Source of the DNA: Limnobacter sp. SAORIC-580
GTDB taxonomy: Bacteria; Pseudomonadota; Gammaproteobacteria; Burkholderiales; Burkholderiaceae_B
DNA length: 64,000 nucleotides
Assembly (NCBI RefSeq): GCF_013004065.1
Contig: NZ_CP053084.1
Coordinates: forward strand, 372,001-436,000
Direction: 5' to 3'
The notes beneath the pieces were generated by a model. The model did no database searches. It saw only the letters and a program-made list of their open reading frames with translations, and was not told the DNA's origin. Numbering within the stretch: position 1 is the stretch's first letter; every line of letters starts with the position of its first letter. Shown here piece after piece: positions 32,495 to 42,432 of the stretch. Both the position numbers and the translations under genes were made by a program.

Positions 32495-33019
32495 ATGGCA
32501 AGAATGCAAGGTAAAAATGCCGCGCCTGAAGCGCGTGATGACGGCCTGAAGGAAAAAATGATCGCGGTTAACCGCGTGACCAAGGTTGTTAAGGGTGGCC
32601 GTATCCTGGGCTTCGCAGCATTGACCGTAGTAGGTGATGGTGACGGTAGCGTGGGTATGGGCAAAGGCAAATCCCGTGAAGTGCCTGTGGCGGTTCAAAA
32701 GGCCATGGAACAGGCTCGTCGCCAGATGGAAAAAGTATCGCTGCGCGATGGCTCCATTCATCACATTGTGTACGGTCAGCACGGTGCCTCTAAGGTGTTC
32801 CTGGCTCCAGCGCAAGAAGGTACCGGCATTATCGCGGGCGGCCCTATGCGCGCCGTTCTGGAAGTTGTGGGTGTTCGCAATATCGTGGCCAAGAGCCATG
32901 GTTCCTCGAACCCTTACAATCTGGTTCGCGCAACTTTGGATGCTTTGGGCAAGTTGCAAACCCCAGCTGAGATCGCCGCAAAGCGTGGCTTGTCAGTTGA
33001 AAAGTTATTTGAGGCTTAA
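32495..33019 (+). CDS. rpsE: 30S ribosomal protein S5
   Basis: 174 aa. The ATG at 32495 is chosen over an in-frame GTG two codons earlier because AAGGAG stands 5 bases before it. The [20 protein letters not shown] loop (the spectinomycin-site region) has no known resistance deletion. The second domain has [15 protein letters not shown]. Decoding fidelity protein. Confidence 0.97.
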   Translation: MARMQGKNAAPEARDDGLKEKMIAVNRVTKVVKGGRILGFAALTVVGDGDGSVGMGKGKSREVPVAVQKAMEQARRQMEKVSLRDGSIHHIVYGQHGASKVFLAPAQEGTGIIAGGPMRAVLEVVGVRNIVAKSHGSSNPYNLVRATLDALGKLQTPAEIAAKRGLSVEKLFEA

Positions 33020-33021
33020 TC

Positions 33022-33204
33022 ATGAGCGGATCTGTAAAAGTTACGTTGGTTAAGAGCATTATCGGAACCAAAGAAACTCATCGTGCAACTGTGCGCGGTT
33101 TGGGTCTGCGTCGTATGAACCATAGCCGAGTGCTGGTTGATACACCCGAAGTGCGTGGAATGATTAACAAGGTGTCCTACCTGTTGAAAGTTGAGGCTGC
33201 ATAA
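33022..33204 (+). CDS. rpmD: 50S ribosomal protein L30
   Basis: 60 aa. [20 protein letters not shown] and the ending [14 protein letters not shown] are family features. Its TAA overlaps the rplO ATG by one base (TAATG). Confidence 0.96.
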   Translation: MSGSVKVTLVKSIIGTKETHRATVRGLGLRRMNHSRVLVDTPEVRGMINKVSYLLKVEAA

Positions 33205-33638
33205 TGGAACTGAATACACTTGCACCTGCACCAGGCAGTAAGTTCAACCGCAAGCGCGTGGGTCGTGGTATCGGCTCCGGCTGGGGTAAAACTGCTGGCC
33301 GTGGTCACAAGGGTCAAAAGTCACGCAGCGGCGGTTTTCATAAAGTCGGTTTTGAAGGCGGTCAAATGCCTATGCACCGTCGTTTGCCCAAGCGTGGTTT
33401 TTCATCCCGCACTGCTGCTTTCAATGCCCAGATCCGTTTGACCGATCTGGACACATTGGCTGTGGATACCATTGATATTCTGACTTTGAAGCAGGCTGGC
33501 CTGGTCCCGGCTCAAACTTTGGCAGTAAAGGTAATTCTGGCTGGTGAGATCAAGCGTGCTGTGGTATTGAACGGCATTAAGGCAACGAAAGGCGCAGCAG
33601 AGGCCATCTCGGCAGCTGGCGGCACCATTAACGCTTAA
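33204..33638 (+). CDS. rplO: 50S ribosomal protein L15
   Basis: 144 aa. Glycine- and basic-rich N-terminal extension ([20 protein letters not shown], then GQKSRSGG) that penetrates the 50S core, and a C-terminal globular part. Coupled to rpmD; secY follows after 11 bp. Confidence 0.97.
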   Translation: MELNTLAPAPGSKFNRKRVGRGIGSGWGKTAGRGHKGQKSRSGGFHKVGFEGGQMPMHRRLPKRGFSSRTAAFNAQIRLTDLDTLAVDTIDILTLKQAGLVPAQTLAVKVILAGEIKRAVVLNGIKATKGAAEAISAAGGTINA

Positions 33639-33649
33639 GAGAGCATCGC

Positions 33650-34978
33650 GTGGCCTTTAATCCATCTACATTGGCGTCATCCAACAAATTCGCTGACCTG
33701 CGCAAGCGCTTGGTGTTTTTGTTGCTGGCTCTGATTGTGTATCGTATTGGCGCACACATTCCGGTACCTGGAATCGATCCTACCCAGCTGAAGCAGTTGT
33801 TTGATAGCCAGCAAGGCGGCATCTTGGGCATGTTCAACATGTTCTCGGGCGGGGCACTTTCCCGCTTTACCGTTTTTGCCTTGGGTATCATGCCTTACAT
33901 TTCTGCGTCGATTGTGATGCAGTTGGCCAGCGTGGTAGTTCCTCAGTTAGAGGCTTTGAAGAAGGAAGGTGAGGCCGGTCGTCGCAAGATTACCCAATAT
34001 ACCCGCTACGGCACCTTCTTTCTGGCCACTTTTCAGGCGATTGGCATTTCGATCGCTCTTGAGTCTCAGGCTGGTTTGGTAATTGATCCGGGCATGGCGT
34101 TTCGTTTTACCACTGCTGTTTCTTTGGTCACCGGAACCATGTTCTTGATGTGGTTGGGTGAGCAGATTACAGAACGTGGTTTGGGCAACGGTATCTCTAT
34201 TTTGATCTTTGCCGGTATTGCGGCTGGGTTGCCCGGGGCGATTGGTGGTTTGTTTGAGCTGGTTAGAACCGGCGCGATGAATTCTCTGATTGCGCTGATG
34301 ATCGTTGTTCTCGCGGTGGCGGTGACTTACTTGGTTGTGTTTGTTGAACGCGGCCAACGCAAGATTACTGTGAATTATGCCAAGAGACAGGTCGGTAACA
34401 AAATTTATCAGGGTCAAACCTCGCATTTGCCATTGAAACTAAATATGGCGGGTGTGATTCCACCAATTTTTGCGTCTAGCATTATTTTGCTTCCCGCAAC
34501 TTTGACGAGCTGGTTTGGTACTGGGGATGGCGCAGTGGTTGGCTTTTTGAAAGAAGTCTCTCAGACGCTTTCTCCTGGTCATCCTCTGTACATGTTGTTA
34601 TACGCTGCTGCAATTGTCTTTTTCTGTTTCTTTTACACCGCCTTGGTGTTTAACAGCAGAGAGACTGCTGACAACTTGAAGAAAAGCGGTGCATTTTTGC
34701 CTGGAATTCGCCCTGGTGAGCAAACGTCACGATACATCGACAAGGTGTTGACACGTCTGACACTGATTGGTGCGGCTTACATCACCCTGGTGTGTTTGCT
34801 GCCTGAGTTTCTGGTTTTGGGATTGAGTGTTCCGTTCTATTTTGGCGGTACATCTCTGTTGATTATTGTAGTGGTTGCGATGGATTTCATGGCGCAGGTT
34901 CAGGCCTACGTGATGTCCCAGCAATACGACAGCCTGTTGAAGAAATCAAGCTTCAAGGGTTCTGGATTAACGAGGTAG
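33650..34978 (+). CDS. secY: Preprotein translocase subunit SecY
   Basis: 442 aa, ten membrane helices, GTG start. Plug/TM2 region [20 protein letters not shown]; cytoplasmic loops include the SecA and ribosome contact region [19 protein letters not shown]. With SecE (7916-8299) it forms the translocon; SecG is not in the window. Conserved position between rplO and infA in the spc operon. It ends three bases before the infA start. Confidence 0.98.
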   Translation: MAFNPSTLASSNKFADLRKRLVFLLLALIVYRIGAHIPVPGIDPTQLKQLFDSQQGGILGMFNMFSGGALSRFTVFALGIMPYISASIVMQLASVVVPQLEALKKEGEAGRRKITQYTRYGTFFLATFQAIGISIALESQAGLVIDPGMAFRFTTAVSLVTGTMFLMWLGEQITERGLGNGISILIFAGIAAGLPGAIGGLFELVRTGAMNSLIALMIVVLAVAVTYLVVFVERGQRKITVNYAKRQVGNKIYQGQTSHLPLKLNMAGVIPPIFASSIILLPATLTSWFGTGDGAVVGFLKEVSQTLSPGHPLYMLLYAAAIVFFCFFYTALVFNSRETADNLKKSGAFLPGIRPGEQTSRYIDKVLTRLTLIGAAYITLVCLLPEFLVLGLSVPFYFGGTSLLIIVVVAMDFMAQVQAYVMSQQYDSLLKKSSFKGSGLTR

Positions 34979-34981
34979 TGA

Positions 34982-35200
34982 TTGTCTAAAGACGACGTTA
35001 TCCAAATGCAGGGAGAGGTAGTAGAAAACCTCCCTAACGCCACTTTTCGAGTGAAATTGGAAAATGGTCACGTGGTGCTTGGTCACATATCAGGCAAGAT
35101 GCGGATGAACTATATCCGGATTCTTCCTGGTGACAAGGTGACGGTTGAGTTGACGCCGTACGACTTGTCCAGAGCACGAATTGTTTTTCGAGCCAAATGA
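34982..35200 (+). CDS. infA: Translation initiation factor IF-1 (TTG start)
   Basis: 72 aa S1-like OB-fold protein. [20 protein letters not shown] and [20 protein letters not shown] are near-universal. The start must be the TTG at 34982: an in-frame stop lies just upstream, and the next ATG (codon 9) would cut off conserved residues. GAGG is placed 6 bases before the TTG. Betaproteobacteria often encode a second IF-1 elsewhere; none is seen here. Confidence 0.96.
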   Translation: MSKDDVIQMQGEVVENLPNATFRVKLENGHVVLGHISGKMRMNYIRILPGDKVTVELTPYDLSRARIVFRAK

Positions 35201-35224
35201 ATTGGTTCTTTTTGGAGTTTCGCC

Positions 35225-35338
35225 ATGAAAGTTCAGGCATCTGTAAAAAAGATTTGTAGAAAATGCAAAGTGATCAAGCGCAAAGGCGTTGTTCGCGTGA
35301 TTTGTTCTGAGCCGCGCCACAAGCAGCGTCAAGGTTAA
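35225..35338 (+). CDS. rpmJ: 50S ribosomal protein L36 (zinc type)
   Basis: 37 aa, easily missed because of its size. Reads [20 protein letters not shown] and continues [15 protein letters not shown]. The C-x2-C, a later Cys and His form the zinc ribbon of the C+ form. TTTTTGGAG precedes the ATG. It lies 24 bp after infA and 15 bp before rpsM, the expected position. Confidence 0.97.
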   Translation: MKVQASVKKICRKCKVIKRKGVVRVICSEPRHKQRQG

Positions 35339-35353
35339 TAAAAGGGGATTTAA

Positions 35354-35719
35354 ATGGCTCGTATTGCCGGCATTAACATTCCAAGCCACCAGCATACCGT
35401 TATCGGTCTGACTGCTATTTTCGGCATTGGTCGTTCCACCGCCAAGAAAATTTGTGCAGTGACCTCAATTCCTGAGTCCAAGAAGGTTAAAGACCTCGAC
35501 GACGCGGATTTGGAAAAGCTGCGTGACGAAGTGGGCAAGTACCTGACTGAAGGTGATCTGCGCCGTGAAGTAACCATGAACATCAAGCGTTTGATGGATT
35601 TGGGTTGCTATCGTGGTTTCCGTCACCGCAAGGGTCTGCCTGTACGTGGTCAGCGTACTCGCACAAACTCTCGCACTCGCAAGGGTCCGAAGCGTGCTGG
35701 TATCGCACTGAAGAAATAA
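35354..35719 (+). CDS. rpsM: 30S ribosomal protein S13
   Basis: 121 aa. [20 protein letters not shown] at the start, the helix-hairpin-helix [11 protein letters not shown], and the tail [15 protein letters not shown] that reaches the P-site tRNA. First gene of the alpha operon; no separate promoter is visible in the 15-bp gap after rpmJ. Confidence 0.98.
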   Translation: MARIAGINIPSHQHTVIGLTAIFGIGRSTAKKICAVTSIPESKKVKDLDDADLEKLRDEVGKYLTEGDLRREVTMNIKRLMDLGCYRGFRHRKGLPVRGQRTRTNSRTRKGPKRAGIALKK

Positions 35720-35746
35720 TCAGGTAATCATAGGAAGGTTAGCCAA

Positions 35747-36142
35747 ATGGCCAAAGGAACAGCGAATAACCGCGCACGCAAAAAAGTCAAAAAGAATATT
35801 TCTGACGGTATTGCGCACGTACACGCCTCATTCAACAACACCATCATCACGATCACAGATCGTCAGGGCAACGCCTTGGCTTGGTCTACATCGGGTGCGC
35901 AGGGCTTCAAGGGTTCACGCAAGTCGACTCCTTTTGCTGCTCAGGTGGCTGCTGAAGTTGCAGGCAAGGCCGCGCAAGAATGCGGTATCAAGACAGTTGA
36001 AGTACTTATCAAAGGACCTGGCCCAGGCCGTGAGTCTAGCGTACGTGCTTTGAATGCATTGGGTATCAAAGTGACCAGTATTTCTGACATCACTCCGATC
36101 CCGCACAACGGATGTCGTCCTCCCAAGCGTCGTCGCATCTAA
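35747..36142 (+). CDS. rpsK: 30S ribosomal protein S11
   Basis: 131 aa. [39 protein letters not shown] and the C-terminal [17 protein letters not shown] are conserved. The platform protein contacts mRNA near the E site. Confidence 0.98.
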   Translation: MAKGTANNRARKKVKKNISDGIAHVHASFNNTIITITDRQGNALAWSTSGAQGFKGSRKSTPFAAQVAAEVAGKAAQECGIKTVEVLIKGPGPGRESSVRALNALGIKVTSISDITPIPHNGCRPPKRRRI

Positions 36143-36217
36143 TTTTTTAAGACCATTGTTCGTCAGATCGTTTGGCGGACTGAAGCGAGTCAAATCGCGT
36201 AATGAAAGAGGTTTCAA

Positions 36218-36841
36218 GTGGCTAGATATACAGGTCCAAAGTGTAAGTTGTCACGTCGTGAAGGCACAGACTTAAGTCTGAAAAGCGCACGCCGTAGTCT
36301 CGATTCCAAGTGCAAACTGGATTCAAAGCCAGGTCAGCATGGTCGCACCTCAGGTGCTCGTACCTCTGACTACGGCCAACAATTGCGTGAAAAGCAAAAA
36401 GTGAAGCGTATGTACGGAGTGCTGGAAAAGCAGTTCCGTCGCTACTTTGCTGAAGCATCACGCCGCAAAGGCAACACCGGTGAAACCTTGTTGCAACTGT
36501 TGGAATCCCGTCTGGACAATGTGGTTTATCGCATGGGTTTTGGCTCGACACGCGCCGAAGCACGTCAGCTGGTCAGCCACAAGGCAATTTTGGTGAATGG
36601 TAAAGCCGTTAACATTCCTTCCTATTCTGTGAAGTTGAATGACGTGATTTCCATTCGCGAAAAGTCGAAGACACAGGCACGTATCGTTGAGTCTGTAACT
36701 TTGGCTGAACAGATGGGTTTCCCGCTGTGGGTCAATGTGGATGCGAAGAAAATGGAAGGTTCTTTCAAGAGCATTCCTGAGCGCGCTGACCTCTCTCAAG
36801 AGATCAACGAAAGCTTGATCGTTGAATTGTACTCACGTTAA
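36218..36841 (+). CDS. rpsD: 30S ribosomal protein S4
   Basis: 207 aa, GTG start after [25 protein letters not shown] at the N-terminus, and the S4 RNA-binding fold with [20 protein letters not shown] and [19 protein letters not shown]. It initiates 30S assembly and in E. coli represses the alpha operon. No zinc Cys cluster (single Cys). Confidence 0.98.
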   Translation: MARYTGPKCKLSRREGTDLSLKSARRSLDSKCKLDSKPGQHGRTSGARTSDYGQQLREKQKVKRMYGVLEKQFRRYFAEASRRKGNTGETLLQLLESRLDNVVYRMGFGSTRAEARQLVSHKAILVNGKAVNIPSYSVKLNDVISIREKSKTQARIVESVTLAEQMGFPLWVNVDAKKMEGSFKSIPERADLSQEINESLIVELYSR

Positions 36842-36913
36842 TTTGATTAACTGATCCCAGGGATCCCCAGCCTTATCGGTGTAACGAGCCGAGGGTATTG
36901 AAAAGGATTTTGA

Positions 36914-37894
36914 ATGTTTAATGCTAGCTTGCTGAAGCCACGTATTGTTGAGGTCGAGACAGTCGCTCCCAACAGTGCAAAAGTAGTAATGGAGCCGTTT
37001 GAGCGTGGTTATGGCCACACTCTGGGTAATGCTCTGCGTCGCGTGTTGTTGTCATCCATGATTGGTTATGCTCCCACTGAGGTGTCAATCGCTGGTGTGG
37101 TTCATGAATACTCGACACTGGATGGAGTGCAGGAAGACGTAGTAGACCTGTTGTTGAACCTGAAAGGAATCGTCTTCAAGTTGGAATCACGCGATGTGGT
37201 GACCGTGACTTTGAAGCGCGAGGTTGAGGGTGTAGTGACTGCGGGTGACATTGAGCTTCCCCATGATGTTGAAATCATCAACCCAGATCACGTGATTGCC
37301 CATTTGTCGCAAGGCGGCAAGCTGGACATGCAGATCAAAGTTGAAAAAGGTCGTGGTTATGTGCCAGGTTCGGTTCGTCGTTTTCCTGATGAGCCAAGCA
37401 AGGCGATTGGCCGCATCGTGTTGGATGCATCATTCAGTCCGGTTAAACGTGTCTCTTACGCTGTGGAAAGCGCGCGTGTAGAACAGCGTACTGATTTGGA
37501 CCGTTTGGTGATGTCGATTGAAACCAATGGTGTGTTGTCGCCAGAGGAGTCAATTCGTTTGGCTGCGCGTATTCTGGTTGAGCAGTTGTCGGTGTTTGCT
37601 GCACTGGAAAATACGGCTGAACCCGAAGTTTCTCAACGTGCTCCACAGGTTGATCCAATCCTGTTGCGTCCAGTCGATGATCTGGAACTGACAGTACGTT
37701 CGGCAAACTGTTTGAAAGCAGAGAACATTTATTACATCGGCGATCTGATTCAGCGCACAGAAAACGAGTTGTTGAAGACTCCAAACCTGGGTCGCAAGTC
37801 ATTGAACGAAATCAAGGAGGTGTTGGCCGCACGCGGTTTGACACTCGGTATGAAATTGGAAAACTGGCCACCCGCCGGTCTCGATAAGCCTTGA
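36914..37894 (+). CDS. rpoA: DNA-directed RNA polymerase subunit alpha
   Basis: 326 aa. N-terminal dimerisation domain with [20 protein letters not shown], and the C-terminal domain that binds UP elements and activators ([20 protein letters not shown], then [19 protein letters not shown]). Usual place between rpsD and rplQ. GGATTTTGA precedes the ATG. Confidence 0.99.
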   Translation: MFNASLLKPRIVEVETVAPNSAKVVMEPFERGYGHTLGNALRRVLLSSMIGYAPTEVSIAGVVHEYSTLDGVQEDVVDLLLNLKGIVFKLESRDVVTVTLKREVEGVVTAGDIELPHDVEIINPDHVIAHLSQGGKLDMQIKVEKGRGYVPGSVRRFPDEPSKAIGRIVLDASFSPVKRVSYAVESARVEQRTDLDRLVMSIETNGVLSPEESIRLAARILVEQLSVFAALENTAEPEVSQRAPQVDPILLRPVDDLELTVRSANCLKAENIYYIGDLIQRTENELLKTPNLGRKSLNEIKEVLAARGLTLGMKLENWPPAGLDKP

Positions 37895-37927
37895 GCTTAG
37901 CGTTTGTTAGATTGAAGGATATTTAAA

Positions 37928-38326
37928 ATGCGTCACCGTCATGGATTGCGTAAACTAAATCGCACCAGCAGCCACCGCCTTGCAATGTTTAGAAACATGA
38001 CCAACGCTTTGTTGCGTCACGAAGTGATCAAAACAACGCTGCCAAAGGCCAAGGAACTGCGCAAGATTGCAGAACCCATTATTACCATGGGCAAGTCACC
38101 CACATTGGCCAACAAGCGCCTGGCATTTAGCCGCTTGCGTGACCGTGAAATGGTTGTTAAGTTGTTTGACGAGATCGGTCCTCGTTACGCGGCTCGCCCA
38201 GGTGGTTACATGCGCGTTTTGAAGTTTGGTTTCCGCAAAGGCGACAATGCACCAATGGCTTTGGTTGAGTTGGTGGATCGTCCCGAAACTGCTGAGATTG
38301 TAGAAATAGCTGAAGAGCAGGCCTAA
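37928..38326 (+). CDS. rplQ: 50S ribosomal protein L17
   Basis: 132 aa. [20 protein letters not shown] and the block [20 protein letters not shown] are conserved; sits at the tunnel exit. Last gene of the ribosomal cluster, followed by a strong terminator. Confidence 0.98.
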   Translation: MRHRHGLRKLNRTSSHRLAMFRNMTNALLRHEVIKTTLPKAKELRKIAEPIITMGKSPTLANKRLAFSRLRDREMVVKLFDEIGPRYAARPGGYMRVLKFGFRKGDNAPMALVELVDRPETAEIVEIAEEQA

Positions 38327-38408
38327 GCATTTGACATTGCTTTTTGTGGTGACTGTGTTGCCACTTCAAGTGATGCTGAATGTGAGTGTTCTGGAATCAG
38401 TTTTAAGA

Positions 38409-38446
38409 AAGCCGTGTTAGCTTATGCTAGCGCGGCTTTTTTATTT
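38409..38446 (+). terminator. Strong terminator of the alpha operon
   Basis: AAGCCGTGTTAGC - TTAT - GCTAGCGCGGCTT, 13 bp with two G-U pairs, then TTTTATTTT. It lies 82 bp after rplQ. The rest of the 168-bp gap to the ABC transporter holds a TTGACG at 38450 without a matching -10, so the promoter of the next operon is not clear. Confidence 0.9.
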
Positions 38447-38494
38447 TCTTTGACGGGTCTGTTTTGTGTCGAAAGTTGTAGGGGATTTTGGTAA

Positions 38495-39424
38495 GTGGCT
38501 GGCTCTACTGTATTGAACTTGAGTGGCGTACGCAAAACCTATGGTGGACGCGCGGTACTGACTGGTTTGAATTTTTCGCTGAATGCGGGCGAGTGTGTTG
38601 CTTTGCTGGGGCCGAACGGCGCTGGAAAGTCAACCACGATTGCCTTGGCGCTGGGCTTGGCGCAGGCGGATGATGGCGTGGTGGAGTTGCTGGGGAAAAC
38701 TCTTCCCGAAGCAGGGCACATTGCCAGGCAGGATGTGGGTGTGGTGCCTCAATACGATGCGCTGGACCCCGATTTCACGGTATTCGAGAACTTGATGGTG
38801 TTTGGCCGTTATTTCGGCCTGCACGGCAAGCAATTGCGTGAGCGTGCCGAGTTGTTGCTGGGTTTCGCGCAGTTGGTAAACCGCAGAAATGATTCGGTAG
38901 CCACATTGTCTGGCGGCATGCGCAGGCGTTTGATGTTGGCTCGCGCCCTGATCAATCAGCCAAAGGTTTTGTTTCTTGATGAGCCAACTACGGGCCTGGA
39001 CCCGCAAGCGAAACATGTGATTTGGGATCGGTTGGTTGACCTGAAGCGCCAGGGCATGGCGATGTTTTTAACGACGCACTACATGGATGAGGCACAGCGC
39101 CTGGCGGACCGGGTGGCTGTGCTTGATCATGGCGATATTGTGGCTTGTGACAAACCCCTGACGCTGATCCGCAATGTGGTTGGCCACGCAGTACTGGAGT
39201 TGTGGGGCGCGGGTGCGGCGCGTTGCGTGTCGCAGCATGTGAGTTCAAAGGGTGAGCCGATCGAGCAGCGAGGCGAGACTTTTTATTTCAGGAATGAAAA
39301 AGCCGACGAGATGTTGGAGGCTTTGAAACGTTCGCCCCAATCCGATGTGGACTATATTTATCGCCCGGGAAATCTGGAAGATGTGTTTTTCAGTTTGACT
39401 GGCAGGGCTTTGCGCGATGATTAA
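38495..39424 (+). CDS. nodI: NodI-like ABC transporter ATP-binding protein
   Basis: 309 aa, GTG start after AGGGG. Walker A GPNGAGKST, Q-loop VPQYDALD, signature LSGGMRRRL, Walker B VLFLDEPTTGLDP and switch His in TTHYMDEAQRLAD. This layout is that of the NodI/DRA subfamily. Rhizobial nodIJ, which export lipochito-oligosaccharide Nod factors, have been proposed to descend from Burkholderiales genes of this kind; the non-symbiotic versions have no settled substrate. The 3' end overlaps the permease gene by 8 bp, so the two work as a pair. Confidence 0.9.
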   Translation: MAGSTVLNLSGVRKTYGGRAVLTGLNFSLNAGECVALLGPNGAGKSTTIALALGLAQADDGVVELLGKTLPEAGHIARQDVGVVPQYDALDPDFTVFENLMVFGRYFGLHGKQLRERAELLLGFAQLVNRRNDSVATLSGGMRRRLMLARALINQPKVLFLDEPTTGLDPQAKHVIWDRLVDLKRQGMAMFLTTHYMDEAQRLADRVAVLDHGDIVACDKPLTLIRNVVGHAVLELWGAGAARCVSQHVSSKGEPIEQRGETFYFRNEKADEMLEALKRSPQSDVDYIYRPGNLEDVFFSLTGRALRDD

Positions 39425-40184
39425 TTTTCATGCGGTATTTCAGGTGTGGCGCCGAAATTTTTTGGTGTGGCGAAAGCTGGCGCTTCCATCGTTACTCGGC
39501 AATGTGGTTGACCCCGTAATGGCCTTGATGGCCTTTGGCTTGGGGCTCGGGTCGATGTTGCCCAATGTGGGGGGCATGCCGTACCTGAACTACTTGGCCG
39601 TGGGGGCTGTATGCATTAGCGCCATGAATGCGCCCACTTTTGAAGCCTTGTACTCTGCGTTTTCACGCATGCACACCCAGAAAACATGGCAGGTGATCAT
39701 GAACACGCCGGTTCGCCTGCGCGAGGTGGTGTTGGGTGAATGCAGTTGGGCTGCCAGCAAAGGTTTAATCAGTACGGGGGCCATGTTATTGATCGTCGCA
39801 CTGTTGGGTATTGGTGACGTTCAATTCTGGGTTTTGTCCTGGTTTGTGCTGATTCTTGCTTGTTTGATGTTTGCCGGGTTTGGGCTGTGTATCAATGCCA
39901 GGGCGCCGAGCTACGATTTCTTTATGTTTTATTTTACCTTGGTGGTAACACCAATGACATTCTTGTCGGGTGCATTTTTCCCGAGGGAGCAGTTGCCGCA
40001 ATGGTTGAGGATGGTGGCTGACTACATGCCACTTTCGGTGGTGGTCGATGCACTCAGGGGTATTTATGCGCGTGATTTCAGCATGTTGCCGGCACTTTTG
40101 GTTCAAATGGCTGTCTATGCGACAGTGGGAATAGGGTTCGCGATATTCTTGACCGAACGCAGGTTTAAACGGAAAGGCGCATGA
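39417..40184 (+). CDS. nodJ: NodJ-like ABC-2 type permease
   Basis: 255 aa with about six membrane helices. Recognisable ABC-2 features are the N-terminal cytoplasmic helix WRRNFLVWRKLALPSLLGNV, MALMAFGLGLGSMLPNVGG, and the terminal region TFLSGAFFPREQLPQWL preceding the last helices. Partner of the NodI-like ATPase (8-bp overlap) and joined to cutA by an ATGA overlap. Export substrate unknown; a lipid or oligosaccharide is a guess from the family. Confidence 0.88.
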   Translation: MINFHAVFQVWRRNFLVWRKLALPSLLGNVVDPVMALMAFGLGLGSMLPNVGGMPYLNYLAVGAVCISAMNAPTFEALYSAFSRMHTQKTWQVIMNTPVRLREVVLGECSWAASKGLISTGAMLLIVALLGIGDVQFWVLSWFVLILACLMFAGFGLCINARAPSYDFFMFYFTLVVTPMTFLSGAFFPREQLPQWLRMVADYMPLSVVVDALRGIYARDFSMLPALLVQMAVYATVGIGFAIFLTERRFKRKGA

Positions 40185-40522
40185 AGAACAATGCGGAACG
40201 CTGTTGGGTGGCTTATTCCACAGTTGACTCACATGGTCGTGCTACGGCGTTGGCACATCGTTTGGTGGATGAGCAGTTGGTGGCCTGTGTGAATATTGTG
40301 GGCCCGGTGGAGTCGGTGTATCGCTGGCAGGGAAAGGTTGAGCAGACCAAGGAATGGATGTTGATGATGAAGTGTTCCGAATCGCAATGCGAGGAATTGA
40401 AGAGGGCGTTGCCGCGTTTGCATGGCTATGAGGTGCCAGAGCTGATCCTGCTGCCAATTGCCGATGGACACGTGCCTTACCTTGACTGGATTGCTGCAAG
40501 CGGCAAGGGAGTTGGGGCATGA
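40181..40522 (+). CDS. cutA: Divalent cation tolerance protein CutA
   Basis: 113 aa trimeric ferredoxin-like protein. The family motifs are all there: VDEQLVACVNIVGPVESVYR, WQGKVEQTKEWMLMMK and the C-terminal GYEVPELILLPIADG followed by Y-L-D-W. Linked to copper tolerance in E. coli, where it also lies next to dsbD, but its molecular role is unsettled. ATGA overlaps at both ends (nodJ and dsbD) show tight coupling. Confidence 0.95.
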   Translation: MKNNAERCWVAYSTVDSHGRATALAHRLVDEQLVACVNIVGPVESVYRWQGKVEQTKEWMLMMKCSESQCEELKRALPRLHGYEVPELILLPIADGHVPYLDWIAASGKGVGA

Positions 40523-42420
40523 GTGAGCGAACCGTGCGCTGGATGTGGCCAGCGTTGTTGCTGCTGGTCAGTTTGTGCGTGAGTGTAAGTCAGGCCCGTG
40601 CCAATGATTTTTTGCCGCCCGAAGAGGCGTTTCAGTTTACGTTGAGTGTGCAAGACCCGGCTTGTGTTGAGAACTGCCTGATCGATGTGCGTGCCAAAGT
40701 GGCGCCAGAGTATTACTTGTACCGTGAGCGGTTTGCGCTTGAGAACCCGATGAGTTTGCCGGTGTTTGAGTTTGTTGACTTGCCGCGGGGCGATCGGAAG
40801 TTTGATGAATTTCTGAATCAGGAAATTGAAGCGCTTCGGGGAGAAATGGCGTTTCAAATTCGTTATGGTTTGGGTGATAACCCGGTGGATGTGGCCAAGG
40901 CTGTATTGATTTCCCAAGGGTGCGCGGACGCAGGCTTGTGTTACCCGCCAATGACCACGCCGGTGGCATTCAAGGACAGTGGTTTGTTGGGTGGAGTGTT
41001 GGGTGGTGGAGTAGGCTCATTCTTCGGGAATAAGGTGGACTCGCCCTCAATGAACAGCAGGCAATCCAGCACTGGTTTGCCCGCAGATGAGGCGGGCGAC
41101 TTGGCAAGCAGGCTGGCAGCCCAATCGTGGCTGGTGGTTCTGCCGGTGTTTTTTGGTTTGGGTTTGCTGTTGGCTTTTACGCCCTGTACTTTGCCGATGT
41201 TGCCAATTGTCAGCAGTTTGGTGGTTGGTCATCAAGCTGGCGGTCAAGGGGCGGCGGGCAAGACAAGGCCCATGGCTTTGGCATTGGTGTATGTGTTGGG
41301 CATGGCCCTGACATACGCTTTGTTGGGCGTGCTGGCTGGATTGACAGGTCAAAGCCTGGTCATGGCCATGCAACAGCCACCCGTGCTGTGGGCTTTTGGT
41401 GGTGTGTTGGCCTTGCTGGGGGTTGCACTCTTGATGGGTTATTCGCTGCAATTGCCGGCGAGTTTTCAAGGGTGGTTGCAAGAAAAAACCGGTCGCCTGA
41501 AAGGTGGGCAATTCATTCCCGTGTTGGTCATGGGCGTGTTGTCGGCTCTGTTGTTGGGTCCGTGTGTGGCGCCGCCCTTGGCTGGTGCGTTGTTGTATAT
41601 CGGACAAACTGGTGACGCAGTTTTGGGTGGAGCAGCTTTGTTTTTGCTGGCCTTGGGCATGGGCTTGCCTCTGGTGCTGTTTGCCGCAGGCGCAGGTGCA
41701 GCATTGCCAAAGGCTGGGGCCTGGATGAGTTGGGTGTCGGCTGCGTTCGGTTTTGTGTTGTTGGCCGTGGCGGTGTGGACAATTACGCCAGTGACGCCAG
41801 TGTGGCTGATTATGGCGATGTGGGCTTTGTTGGCGTGTATGACTGCGGCGGCCTTGTTTCATGGTGCAAGCAGCATGGCGACTATGGGCTCACGAGGCAA
41901 GGTGATCAGCAAAACATTCGGTTTGTTGTTTACGCTTTTGGCCTTGATTTACCTGATGGGCCTTTTTTCTGGCTCAGGTAGCCTGCTTCAGCCTTTGGCT
42001 GGTTTGAATGGTCAGCAAACAGGTGCGAACGGAGTATCTCAACAACTTGCGACAGGCAAACCTGCGTTTGAGAAGGTGCGCAGTGAGGAGGTTGTGAGTT
42101 TGATTGAATCGAGCCAGCAGCCAGTAATGCTCGATTTTTACGCGGACTGGTGTGTGAGTTGCAAAGAATTTGAGTTGTTTACCTTGACGGACACCTCGGT
42201 CAAGGAAAAGCTCAATGGTATTCGTTTGGTGCAGGTGGATGTGACTGACAATACCGCAGGTGATCAGGCTTTGTTAAAGCAATTCAGCCTGTTTGGACCA
42301 CCGGCAATTTTGTTTTTTCCGGCCGGGCAAACAGAGTCTATTCATCAGGTGATTGGCTTTCAGAATGCGAAGCGGTTTGATCAGACCTTGAACCAGGTTC
42401 GTCCCAACCTTGGTTTGTAA
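40519..42420 (+). CDS. dsbD: Thiol:disulfide interchange protein DsbD
   Basis: 633 aa. Signal peptide about residues 1-29 (ends SQARA). The periplasmic alpha domain has a redox pair in QGCADAGLCYPP. Eight membrane helices follow with the central pair, one Cys in FTPCTLPMLPI and one in LLGPCVAPPLAGALLYIG. The C-terminal thioredoxin domain carries WCVSC in DFYADWCVSCKEFE. All three cysteine pairs for electron relay from cytoplasmic thioredoxin to the periplasm are therefore intact. It would keep apocytochrome c cysteines reduced for the ResB/CcsB system encoded at 46080-49594. It converges on corA with a 12-bp gap. Confidence 0.95.
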   Translation: MSERTVRWMWPALLLLVSLCVSVSQARANDFLPPEEAFQFTLSVQDPACVENCLIDVRAKVAPEYYLYRERFALENPMSLPVFEFVDLPRGDRKFDEFLNQEIEALRGEMAFQIRYGLGDNPVDVAKAVLISQGCADAGLCYPPMTTPVAFKDSGLLGGVLGGGVGSFFGNKVDSPSMNSRQSSTGLPADEAGDLASRLAAQSWLVVLPVFFGLGLLLAFTPCTLPMLPIVSSLVVGHQAGGQGAAGKTRPMALALVYVLGMALTYALLGVLAGLTGQSLVMAMQQPPVLWAFGGVLALLGVALLMGYSLQLPASFQGWLQEKTGRLKGGQFIPVLVMGVLSALLLGPCVAPPLAGALLYIGQTGDAVLGGAALFLLALGMGLPLVLFAAGAGAALPKAGAWMSWVSAAFGFVLLAVAVWTITPVTPVWLIMAMWALLACMTAAALFHGASSMATMGSRGKVISKTFGLLFTLLALIYLMGLFSGSGSLLQPLAGLNGQQTGANGVSQQLATGKPAFEKVRSEEVVSLIESSQQPVMLDFYADWCVSCKEFELFTLTDTSVKEKLNGIRLVQVDVTDNTAGDQALLKQFSLFGPPAILFFPAGQTESIHQVIGFQNAKRFDQTLNQVRPNLGL

Positions 42421-42432
42421 GCCTGGAGCCGT

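Noticed and set aside
38450..38481. Possible nodI promoter starting with TTGACG
   Set aside because: No acceptable -10 at 16-19 bp; not enough to annotate.
41047..41862. 271-codon minus-strand frame opposite dsbD
   Set aside because: Gln/His/Arg-rich complement of the hydrophobic dsbD membrane segments, not a protein.
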